64,000 nucleotides of DNA from Streptomyces monashensis (GTDB lineage Bacteria > Actinomycetota > Actinomycetes > Streptomycetales > Streptomycetaceae). Below the pieces are notes generated by a model. That model searched no databases and was not told the DNA's origin. It saw only the letters and a program-made list of their open reading frames with translations. Position 1 is the first letter of the stretch, and every line of letters begins with the position of its first letter. Both the position numbers and the translations under genes were made by a program. The stretch spans positions 186,001-250,000 of the forward strand of contig NZ_MLYO01000036.1 in the NCBI RefSeq assembly GCF_001866665.1, given 5' to 3'. Below are positions 14,332 through 21,332 of the stretch, one piece after another.

Positions 14332-15126
14332 ATGGCCGACGATTCCCTGGTCCTCGGGGGTACGGCGTTCTCGTCGCGGCTGATCATGGGTACGGGCGGG
14401 GCGCCCAGCCTGGAGGTGCTGGAGCGGGCGCTGATCGCCTCCGGCACGGAGCTGACGACGGTCGCGATGCGACGGGTGGCCCCCTCCGTGCACGGCTCGG
14501 TGCTGTCGGTGCTGGAGAAGCTGGGCATCCGGGTGCTGCCGAACACGGCGGGCTGCTACACCGCCGGGGAGGCGGTGCTGACCGCGCGGCTGGCCCGGGA
14601 GGCGCTGGGCACTGACCTGATCAAGGTGGAGGTCATCGCCGACGAGCGCACGCTGCTGCCGGATCCGGTGGAGACGCTGGAGGCGGCGGAGACGCTGGTG
14701 GACGAGGGGTTCACGGTGCTGCCGTACACCAACGACGATCCGGTGCTCGCGCGGAGGCTGGAGGACGTCGGGTGCGCGGCGGTGATGCCGCTGGGCTCGC
14801 CGATCGGTTCGGGGCTCGGTATCCGCAATCCCCACAACTTCCAGCTGATCGTGGAGCACGCGCGCGTACCGGTGATTCTGGACGCGGGGGCCGGTACGGC
14901 GTCCGACGTGGCGCTGGCCATGGAGCTGGGGTGTGCCGGGGTGATGCTCGCCTCGGCGGTGACCCGCGCGCAGGAGCCGGAGCTGATGGCCGCCGCGATG
15001 AGGCACGCGGTGGAGGGCGGCCGGCTGGCCCGGCTGGCCGGGCGGATCCCCCGCAGGCACTTCGCCGAGGCGTCGTCGCCCACGGAGGGGATGGCCCGGC
15101 TGGACCCCGAGCGTCCGGCGTTCTAG
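14332..15126 (+). CDS. thiG: thiazole synthase ThiG
   Basis: 264 residues. ThiG condenses deoxyxylulose phosphate, dehydroglycine and ThiS thiocarboxylate into the thiazole phosphate. Family motifs are LIMGTGGAPSLEVLERALIA near the N-terminus, TVAMRR, VLPNTAGCYTAGEAVLTARL, and DLIKVEVIADERTLLPDP, whose Lys forms the Schiff base. The phosphate-binding end is PVILDAGAGTASDVALAMEL and MLASAVTRAQ. It is the last gene of the riboswitch-controlled thiO-thiS-thiG operon. The 133 bases after it hold the kinase promoter. Confidence 0.95.
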   Translation: MADDSLVLGGTAFSSRLIMGTGGAPSLEVLERALIASGTELTTVAMRRVAPSVHGSVLSVLEKLGIRVLPNTAGCYTAGEAVLTARLAREALGTDLIKVEVIADERTLLPDPVETLEAAETLVDEGFTVLPYTNDDPVLARRLEDVGCAAVMPLGSPIGSGLGIRNPHNFQLIVEHARVPVILDAGAGTASDVALAMELGCAGVMLASAVTRAQEPELMAAAMRHAVEGGRLARLAGRIPRRHFAEASSPTEGMARLDPERPAF

Positions 15127-15259
15127 GGCTCTGCGCGTCTCTCCGTGCGCCCGCCCGGGCGGGCGGGCGTGCGGGAAGCGTCACAGGTCGGCTTCAGTAG
15201 CCGGCGGGAACCGGGCTCGGAGCGGGGTTTGTCGGTCGGTCCTCGTAGACTCCCCTTTC

Positions 15260-17176
15260 GTGGATACGACCCTTCAGGACCCCCTCGTCGGGCAGGTGCT
15301 CGACGGCCGCTATCGCGTCGACGCGCGGATCGCCGTCGGCGGGATGGCCACGGTCTACCGGGCCCTGGACACCCGGCTGGACCGCGTTCTCGCGCTGAAG
15401 GTGATGCACCCGACGCTCGCGGCCGACGGCACCTTCGTCGAGCGGTTCATCCGGGAGGCGAAGTCGGTCGCCCGGCTCGCCCACCCCAACGTCGTCCAGG
15501 TCTTCGACCAGGGCACCGACGGGTCGTACGTGTACCTGGCGATGGAGTACGTCGCCGGCTGCACCCTGCGCGACGTGCTGCGCGAGCGGGGGGCGCTGCA
15601 GCCCCGCGCGGCCCTCGACATCCTGGAGCCCGTCCTCGCCGCGCTCGGTGCCGCGCACCGGGCCGGGTTCGTGCACCGGGACATGAAGCCCGAGAACGTG
15701 CTGATAGGCGACGACGGGCGGGTCAAGGTCGCCGACTTCGGGCTCGTGCGGTCCGTGGACACCGTGACCAGCACCACGGGCGCCGTGCTCGGGACCGTGT
15801 CGTACCTCGCGCCCGAGCAGATCGAGCAGGGCACCGCGGACCCGCGCGTCGACGTGTACGCGTGCGGTGTCGTCTTCTACGAGATGCTGACGGGGGACAA
15901 GCCGCACTCCGGGGACTCCCCCGCGCTGGTGCTCTACAAGCACATACACGAGGACGTGCCGCCGCCCTCGGCACTGGTGCCGGGGCTCGCCCCGGAGCTG
16001 GACCGGCTGGTCGCGGCGGCCACCGCGCGCACCCCGGAGCTCCGCCCGCAGGACGCCGTGGCGCTGCTCGCCCGGGTGCGCGAGGCACGCGAGGGGCTGA
16101 GCGCCGAGCAGCTGGACGCGGTGCCGCCCCAGGCGCTGTCCGCGGAGCACGACAACGCCGGGGACCGGACGAGCGTGATCCCGCGCTCGCTGACTGTGCC
16201 CCGCCCGCTGCCCGTGGGCGAGCACGAGTCCCTCGACGGCGTCCGGCACACCAGCCGGCTCCAGGCCCCGCCCGTGCCGCGCCGCAGGCGCCCGAAGCAC
16301 CTGCTGCTGACCGTCGTCGCCGCTGTCCTGGTGGTGTTCGGCGTGGGCACGGGCGTCTGGTACATCAACTCCGGCCAGTTCACGACCGTCCCGCCGCTGC
16401 TGTCCAAGACCGAGGCGCAGGCGCGCGAGCGGCTGCAGGCGGCCGGGCTCGACGTCGGGCCGATCAAGCGCCAGTACAACGACGCCGTCCAGCGCGGCAC
16501 GGTCATCAGCACGGACCCGGCGCCCGGCGCCCGGATCCGCGGCCACGACGCGGTGGCCCTGACCGTCTCGCTGGGCCCGGAGACGGTGAACGTGCCGGAC
16601 GTGACGGGCCGGCCACTGGCCGAGGCGCGCAGACTGCTGAAAGCGGACGGGCTGGAGCCGGGCATGGTCACCCGGGAGTTCAACGACGGCGTCACCGAGG
16701 GCTCCGTGATCGGTACGACCCCGCAGGCGGGCACCAAGCGGCACGCGGGTTCCGCGATCGCGCTGGTCGTCAGCAAGGGCAGCCCGGTCGACGTCCCGGA
16801 CGTCACCGGCGACGACCCGGCCGACGCCCGGCAGACGCTGACCGGCGCCGGGCTGAAGGTCGTGATCGCGCCCGACCGGGTCAACTCCGAGTACGACAAC
16901 GGCAAGGTGGCCCGGCAGAGCCCGGGCGACGGCAGCCAGGCCGCGGCGGGCGACACGGTGACGCTGACACTGTCCAAGGGCCCGCAGATGGTCCAGGTGC
17001 CGGACGTGACCGGGGACAGCGTGGCCGACGCGCACAAGGCGCTGGAGGGCGCGGGCTTCAAGGTCAGCGAGGACCGCGGGCTGCTCGGTCTCTTCGGGGA
17101 CACCGTGCAGAAGCAGTCGGTGAAGGGCGGCGGCACGGCGCCCAAGGGCTCGACGATCACGATCACCATCCGGTGA
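15260..17176 (+). CDS. membrane Ser/Thr protein kinase with four PASTA domains (PknL-like)
   Basis: 638 residues from GTG 15260. The kinase domain (about 18-285) has the glycine loop IAVGGMATVYRA, the invariant Lys47 in LALKVM, the catalytic loop FVHRDMKPENVL, ADFGL and the APEQ motif. A Pro/Arg linker leads to one transmembrane helix (about 350-372). Outside are four PASTA repeats of about 66 residues each, each beginning with a VP-x-V/L-x-G-like motif. PASTA domains bind muropeptides or lipid II and signal cell-wall status. The position between Rv2175c-like protein and class II DAHP synthase matches pknL of mycobacteria. The start codon has no visible ribosome site and may be leaderless. 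Confidence 0.92.
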   Translation: MDTTLQDPLVGQVLDGRYRVDARIAVGGMATVYRALDTRLDRVLALKVMHPTLAADGTFVERFIREAKSVARLAHPNVVQVFDQGTDGSYVYLAMEYVAGCTLRDVLRERGALQPRAALDILEPVLAALGAAHRAGFVHRDMKPENVLIGDDGRVKVADFGLVRSVDTVTSTTGAVLGTVSYLAPEQIEQGTADPRVDVYACGVVFYEMLTGDKPHSGDSPALVLYKHIHEDVPPPSALVPGLAPELDRLVAAATARTPELRPQDAVALLARVREAREGLSAEQLDAVPPQALSAEHDNAGDRTSVIPRSLTVPRPLPVGEHESLDGVRHTSRLQAPPVPRRRRPKHLLLTVVAAVLVVFGVGTGVWYINSGQFTTVPPLLSKTEAQARERLQAAGLDVGPIKRQYNDAVQRGTVISTDPAPGARIRGHDAVALTVSLGPETVNVPDVTGRPLAEARRLLKADGLEPGMVTREFNDGVTEGSVIGTTPQAGTKRHAGSAIALVVSKGSPVDVPDVTGDDPADARQTLTGAGLKVVIAPDRVNSEYDNGKVARQSPGDGSQAAAGDTVTLTLSKGPQMVQVPDVTGDSVADAHKALEGAGFKVSEDRGLLGLFGDTVQKQSVKGGGTAPKGSTITITIR

Positions 17177-17246
17177 CCCGGGGCGCGGGTACGGGCTGAC
17201 GGGGACCGTGGTCCGGCGGCCGGGGCGGGCATGACACCCTGAACGG

Positions 17247-18140
17247 GTGAGTCCCCAGCAGTCGTCGCTTCCCCGCGTCCCCCTGCCCCGCAACCCCGTC
17301 GGCGGGCACGTGCCCGTGGCCGGCGGCCTGCACACGGTCGGGCTGTCGTACGCCCGCACGCTGAAGGCGGAGACCGTGCAGGTCTTCGTGGCCAACCCGC
17401 GCGGCTGGGCCACGCCCACCGGCAACCCCCGGCAGGACGAGGCGTTCCGCGCCGCCTGTGCCGAGGAGTCGATCCCGGTGTACGTCCACGCCCCCTACCT
17501 GATCAACTTCGGCTCCCACACCGAGGCGACCGTGGAGCGGTCGGTGGAGTCGCTGCGGCACTCGCTGCGGCGCGGACGGGAGATCGGCGCGCTGGGCGTG
17601 GTCGTGCACACGGGGAGCGCGACCGGCGGGCGGGAGCGGTCGGTGGCGCTGCGGCAGGTGCGCGAGCGCATGCTGCCGCTGCTGGACGAGCTGACCCACG
17701 ACGACGACCCGTTCCTGCTGCTGGAGTCCACGGCCGGGCAGGGCGCCTCGCTGTGCTCGCGGACCTGGGACTTCGGGCCGTACTTCGAGGCGCTGGACGC
17801 CCATCCGAAGCTGGGCGTGTGCCTGGACACCTGCCACGTCTTCGCCGCCGGCCACGACCTGACCGGCCCGAGCGGCATGCACCAGACCCTGGACCTGCTG
17901 GTGGACACGGTCGGCGAGGGGCGGCTGAAGCTGATCCACGCCAACGACTCCCAGGACGTGGTGGGCGCGCACAAGGACCGGCACGCGAACATCGGCGCCG
18001 GACACATCGGCGAGGATCCGTTCCGGGCGCTCATGACCCATCCGGCGACCGAGGGCGTGCCTTTGGTCATCGAGACGCCCGGCGGCCCGGAGGGGCACGC
18101 GGCGGACGTGGAGCGGCTGAAGAAGCTGCGGGACGCGTAG
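17247..18140 (+). CDS. nfo: endonuclease IV (AP endonuclease)
   Basis: 297 residues from GTG 17247. It cuts the backbone at abasic sites during base-excision repair and is a TIM barrel with three zinc ions. Metal-binding motifs are visible: VYVHAPYLINFGSHTE, LGVVVHTGSATG, LLLESTAGQG (Glu), LGVCLDTCHVFAAGHDL (Asp and His), LIHANDSQDVVGAHKDRHANI and PLVIETPGGPEGH. The length is typical. It follows the kinase gene by 70 bases and converges on the sulfite-oxidase-like gene; a short CGGCC-n5-GGCCG hairpin at 18141-18155 may terminate both. Confidence 0.93.
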   Translation: MSPQQSSLPRVPLPRNPVGGHVPVAGGLHTVGLSYARTLKAETVQVFVANPRGWATPTGNPRQDEAFRAACAEESIPVYVHAPYLINFGSHTEATVERSVESLRHSLRRGREIGALGVVVHTGSATGGRERSVALRQVRERMLPLLDELTHDDDPFLLLESTAGQGASLCSRTWDFGPYFEALDAHPKLGVCLDTCHVFAAGHDLTGPSGMHQTLDLLVDTVGEGRLKLIHANDSQDVVGAHKDRHANIGAGHIGEDPFRALMTHPATEGVPLVIETPGGPEGHAADVERLKKLRDA

Positions 18141-18162
18141 CGGCCGCACCGGCCGCCGAGGG

Positions 18163-18795
18163 CTACAGCTCCGGGCCCTCCCCGGGTTCCTCCTGGTAGG
18201 AGTAGCGCTGTTCCTTCCAGGGGTCGCCGATGTTGTGGTAGCCGCGTTCCTCCCAGAAGCCGCGGCGGTCGGCGGTCATGTACTCCACGCCCCGGACCCA
18301 CTTCGGGCCCTTCCAGGCGTACAGGTGGGGGACGATCAGGCGGACCGGGAAGCCGTGCTCGGCCGTGAGCAGCTCGCCGTCCTTGTGGGTGGCGAAGATC
18401 GTGCGGTCGGAGGCGAAGTCCGACAGGCGCAGGTTGGAGCTGAAGCCGTACTCCGCCCAGACCATCACGTGGGTGACGTCCGGCGCCGGCGGGGCCAGGT
18501 CCAGGATCGCGGCAGCCGGGACGCCGCCCCACTCGGCGCCGGTCATGCTGAACTTCGTCACGCAGTGCAGATCGGCCACCACGGTGGTGTACTGCAGGGC
18601 CGTGAACTCCTCGTGGCCCCAGGTGTGCTTGTCGCCGTCGGCGGTGGCGCCGAAGACCCGGAACTCCCAGCGCTCGGGGCGGAACTTCGGGACGGGTCCG
18701 TAGTGGGTGACCGGCCAGCCACGCTGGAGCCGCTGACCCGGCGGGAGCTCGGACCCCGCCGCCGCTCCAGACTCTCGCTCCACCGGATGACCCAT
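18163..18795 (-). CDS. small sulfite-oxidase-family molybdopterin enzyme
   Basis: 210 residues from ATG 18795. The in-frame extension to 18930 crosses the promoter region and is rejected. It contains the oxidoreductase molybdopterin-binding fold of the sulfite oxidase family: LQYTTVVADLHCVTKFSMTG carries the conserved molybdenum-ligand cysteine, followed by WGGV, YGFSSNLRLSDFA, LLTAEHGFPVRLIVPHLYAW and KWVRGVEYM. There is no heme domain and no C-terminal dimerisation domain, so it is a minimal cytoplasmic type (no signal peptide seen). The redox partner and substrate are unknown. It is divergent from bacterioferritin, with a dyad between them. Confidence 0.85.
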   Translation of the reverse strand: MGHPVERESGAAAGSELPPGQRLQRGWPVTHYGPVPKFRPERWEFRVFGATADGDKHTWGHEEFTALQYTTVVADLHCVTKFSMTGAEWGGVPAAAILDLAPPAPDVTHVMVWAEYGFSSNLRLSDFASDRTIFATHKDGELLTAEHGFPVRLIVPHLYAWKGPKWVRGVEYMTADRRGFWEERGYHNIGDPWKEQRYSYQEEPGEGPEL

Positions 18796-18887
18796 GTAAC
18801 CATCCTGACAGACCTCGGGCAGTGCCCTTGACCATCCCTCCGGCGTCCCCCGCGAACCGGACATGAGATCCCAAGTCAGGGCGAACT

Positions 18888-18907
18888 CACTAAGTATCCA
18901 CTTACTG
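18888..18907. promoter_or_regulatory. palindrome in the bacterioferritin / sulfite-oxidase-like divergent region
   Basis: CACTAAGT-ATCC-ACTTACTG is an inverted repeat with seven of eight positions paired, in an otherwise GC-rich divergent spacer. It lies about 72 bases before the bfr start and 93 before the other gene. Similar AGTA/TACT palindromes occur with HxlR- or MarR-type redox sensors, so it could be a redox-responsive operator (inference). Confidence 0.45.
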
Positions 18908-18978
18908 GACGATCTTCGTTGCCGATGCAATCATGCGGCCGCACACCTCCCCCGTCCCCCGTGGAAGGAGCCGCTGCG

Positions 18979-19458
18979 ATGCAGGGCGACCCCGAGGTCA
19001 TCGAGTTCCTCAACGAGCAGCTCACCGGCGAGCTGACCGCGATCAACCAGTACTTCCTGCACGCGAAGATGCAGGAGAACTTCGGCTGGTACAAACTCGC
19101 CAAGTACACCCGGCACGAGTCGTTCGACGAGATGAAGCACGCGGAGGTGCTGACCGACCGGATCCTGTTCCTGGAAGGGCTGCCGAACTACCAGCGGCTG
19201 TTCCACGTCCGCGTCGGACAGAGCGTGAAGGAGATGTTCGAGGCGGACCGGCAGATCGAGGTGGAGGCGATCGACCGGCTCAAGCGCGGCATCAAGGTCA
19301 TGCGCGAGAAGGGCGACATCACGTCCGCGAACATCTTCGAGGACATCCTCGCCGACGAGGAGAACCACATCGACTATCTCGACACCCAGCTGGAACTGGT
19401 GGAGAAGCTCGGCGAGGCGCTCTACATCGCGCAGATCATCGAGCAGCCGGAGAGCTAG
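18979..19458 (+). CDS. bfr: bacterioferritin
   Basis: 159 residues from ATG 18979, with GGAAGGAG eight bases upstream. Heme-containing iron-storage 24-mer. The ferroxidase ligands are all present: Glu18, Glu51, His54, Glu94, Glu127 and His130, and the heme-ligand Met52 lies in DEMKHAE. Length and sequence are normal. The stop codon shares the bases CTAG with the stop of the convergent bfd gene, which encodes its ferredoxin partner for iron release. An earlier in-frame start at 18919 would include the promoter and is rejected. Confidence 0.96.
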   Translation: MQGDPEVIEFLNEQLTGELTAINQYFLHAKMQENFGWYKLAKYTRHESFDEMKHAEVLTDRILFLEGLPNYQRLFHVRVGQSVKEMFEADRQIEVEAIDRLKRGIKVMREKGDITSANIFEDILADEENHIDYLDTQLELVEKLGEALYIAQIIEQPES

Positions 19459-19703
19459 GCCGCTTCCGCGATGCCGGGTGCCGTCGGCGGCTCCAGCTCC
19501 GCCAGGACCGGCCTGCCCTGGTCGGCCAGCTCGCGGCGGGGGCAGGCGCCGCGGCCGAGGAGGGCCTGGATGCGGCGGACGCAGGAGCCGCAGTCCGTGC
19601 CCGCCTTGCAGGCGGAGGCTATCTGGCGGGGGGTGCAGGCACCGCCCTGCGCGTGCTGCTTGACCTGGTCCTCGGTGATACCGAAGCAGCTGCACACGTA
19701 CAC
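19455..19703 (-). CDS. bfd: bacterioferritin-associated [2Fe-2S] ferredoxin
   Basis: 82 residues from GTG 19703, with GGGAGGTG upstream. The cluster ligands Cys4, Cys6, Cys38 and Cys41 are spaced exactly as in Bfd proteins (CSC near the start, then CKAGTDCGSC). The first 55 residues are the Bfd domain; the remaining 27 are an extra, probably disordered tail. Bfd donates electrons to bacterioferritin to release stored iron when iron is scarce. That fits the DmdR/IdeR-type iron box upstream (19755-19773), which would repress the gene when iron is plentiful. Confidence 0.95.
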   Translation of the reverse strand: MYVCSCFGITEDQVKQHAQGGACTPRQIASACKAGTDCGSCVRRIQALLGRGACPRRELADQGRPVLAELEPPTAPGIAEAA

Positions 19704-19754
19704 GCGGATTCACCTCCCGACGGGATTTCCGTATGGCGCCATCCCCTTGATCGG

Positions 19755-19773
19755 TGAGGCAAACCTAACCTTA
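19755..19773 (-). promoter_or_regulatory. iron box (DmdR1/IdeR-type operator) of bfd
   Basis: Read on the - strand, TAAGGTTAGGTTTGCCTCA agrees with the actinobacterial iron-box consensus TTAGGTTAGGCTCACCTAA at most positions, including the AGGTTAGG core and the CCT of the other half. It lies about 52 bases before the bfd start and overlaps a likely -10 element (TAGGTT). Confidence 0.75.
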
Positions 19774-19803
19774 CCCGCCGGGCAGGGCCCGCAAAAGTGG
19801 GGA

Positions 19804-19833
19804 GGGGCGCGGATCGCATGTGATCCGCGCCCC
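19804..19833 (-). terminator. terminator of the DAHP synthase gene
   Basis: GGGGCGCGGATC (19804-19815) and GATCCGCGCCCC (19822-19833) form a perfect 12-base-pair stem with a six-base loop. On the - strand it follows the stop at 19863 and is followed by CACTTTTGC, a short T run. Confidence 0.85.
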
Positions 19834-19862
19834 AGATCGTCCCGGGCCTGTCAGCAGGCCGG

Positions 19863-21209
19863 TCACTGGTCCCGGTACATCTCCGCGACCAGGAAGGCCA
19901 GGTCGAGCGACTGGCTGCGGTTCAGCCGCGGGTCGCAGGCCGTCTCGTAGCGCTGGTGCAGGTCGTCGACGAAGATCTCGTCGCCGCCGCCCACGCACTC
20001 GGTGACGTCGTCGCCGGTCAGCTCCACGTGGATGCCGCCCGGGTGGGTGCCGAGGCCCTTGTGGACCTCGAAGAAGCCCTTGACCTCGTCGAGCACGTCG
20101 TCGAAACGGCGGGTCTTGTGCCCGGAGGCCGCCTCGAAGGTGTTGCCGTGCATCGGGTCGGTCACCCAGGCCACCGTCGCGCCGGACGCCGTGACCTTCT
20201 CGACCAGCTCGGGGAGCTTGTCGCGGATCTTGTCGGCGCCCATGCGGACGATGAAGGTCAGCCGGCCCGGCTCCCGCTCGGGGTCGAGGCGGTCGATGTA
20301 CTTCAGCGCGTCCTCGGCCGTCGTCGTCGGGCCGAGCTTGATGCCGATCGGGTTGCTGATCCGCGAGGCGAACTCGATGTGCGCCCCGTCCAGCTGGCGG
20401 GTGCGCTCGCCGATCCAGACCATGTGCCCCGAGACGTCGTACAGCTTGCCGGTGCGGGAGTCGACCCGGGTGAGGGCGGACTCGTAGTCCAGCAGCAGCG
20501 CCTCGTGCGAGGAGAACAGCTCGACGGTCTTGAACTCCTCCGGGTCCGTGCCGCAGGCCCGCATGAAGTTCAGCGCGTTGTCGATCTCCCGCGCGAGCTG
20601 CTCGTAGCGCTGGCCCGAGGGCGAGGTCCGCACGAAGTCCTGGTTCCAGGCGTGCACCTGGCGCAGGTCCGCGTAACCGCCGGTGGTGAAGGCACGCACC
20701 AGGTTCAGCGTGGACGCCGAGGCGTTGTACATGCGCTTAAGGCGCTCGGGGTCCGGGATCCGGGACTCCGGCGTGAAGTCGAAGCCGTTGACGGAGTCGC
20801 CCCGGTACACCGGGAGGGTCACGCCGTCGCGGGTCTCCGTCGGCTTGGAGCGCGGCTTGGAGTACTGCCCCGCGATCCGGCCGACCTTCACCACGGGCAC
20901 GGCGGCCGCGTAGGTGAGGACGGCACCCATCTGGAGCAGCGTCTTCAGCTTGTTGCGGATGTGGTCCGCGGACACCGCGTCGAAGGCCTCGGCGCAGTCG
21001 CCGCCCTGGAGGAGGAACGCCTCTCCCTTGGCGACGGCCGCCATCCGGGCGCGCAGCTGGTCGCACTCGCCCGCGAAGACGAGCGGCGGATACGACTCGA
21101 GGTCCGCGATCACTGCGCGCAGAGCCTCAAGGTCGGGGTACTCGGGCTGCTGCGCCGCGGGCAGGTCTCGCCAGGTGTTGCCAGCGCTCGCGCTGGTCTT
21201 AGCGTTCAC
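19863..21209 (-). CDS. class II 3-deoxy-7-phosphoheptulonate (DAHP) synthase
   Basis: 448 residues from GTG 21209, preceded by GAGGG five bases away; a GTG two codons upstream (21215) is also possible. It catalyses the first step of the shikimate pathway from PEP and erythrose-4-phosphate. Class II (plant-like) motifs are visible: PPLVFAGECDQLRARM, FLLQGGDCAEAF with the metal-ligand Cys, VGRIAGQYSKPRS, HMVWIGERTRQLDGAHIEF, NPIGIKLGP, WVTDPMHGNT and GGIHVELTGDDVTECVGG. The length is typical. It sits near the anthranilate synthase and trpD genes and beside the PASTA kinase, as aroG does in mycobacteria. Confidence 0.95.
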   Translation of the reverse strand: MNAKTSASAGNTWRDLPAAQQPEYPDLEALRAVIADLESYPPLVFAGECDQLRARMAAVAKGEAFLLQGGDCAEAFDAVSADHIRNKLKTLLQMGAVLTYAAAVPVVKVGRIAGQYSKPRSKPTETRDGVTLPVYRGDSVNGFDFTPESRIPDPERLKRMYNASASTLNLVRAFTTGGYADLRQVHAWNQDFVRTSPSGQRYEQLAREIDNALNFMRACGTDPEEFKTVELFSSHEALLLDYESALTRVDSRTGKLYDVSGHMVWIGERTRQLDGAHIEFASRISNPIGIKLGPTTTAEDALKYIDRLDPEREPGRLTFIVRMGADKIRDKLPELVEKVTASGATVAWVTDPMHGNTFEAASGHKTRRFDDVLDEVKGFFEVHKGLGTHPGGIHVELTGDDVTECVGGGDEIFVDDLHQRYETACDPRLNRSQSLDLAFLVAEMYRDQ

Positions 21210-21293
21210 GGTCACCCTCTACACCTTACGGGGTGCGGTCACGGAGCCCCTCATTCGCTCATCACGTGAGACGCATCCCGCCCGGATGTGGGA

Positions 21294-21321
21294 AACGGGC
21301 CCCCGCGCACAGGGGCCCGTT
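21294..21321 (-). terminator. terminator of the secreted DUF1906 gene
   Basis: AACGGGCCCC (21294-21303) pairs perfectly with GGGGCCCGTT (21312-21321), and GGGA/TCCC extends the stem past a one-base bulge. It lies 12 bases beyond the stop codon at 21333 on the - strand. Confidence 0.75.
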
Positions 21322-21332
21322 CCCGGCGGCGG

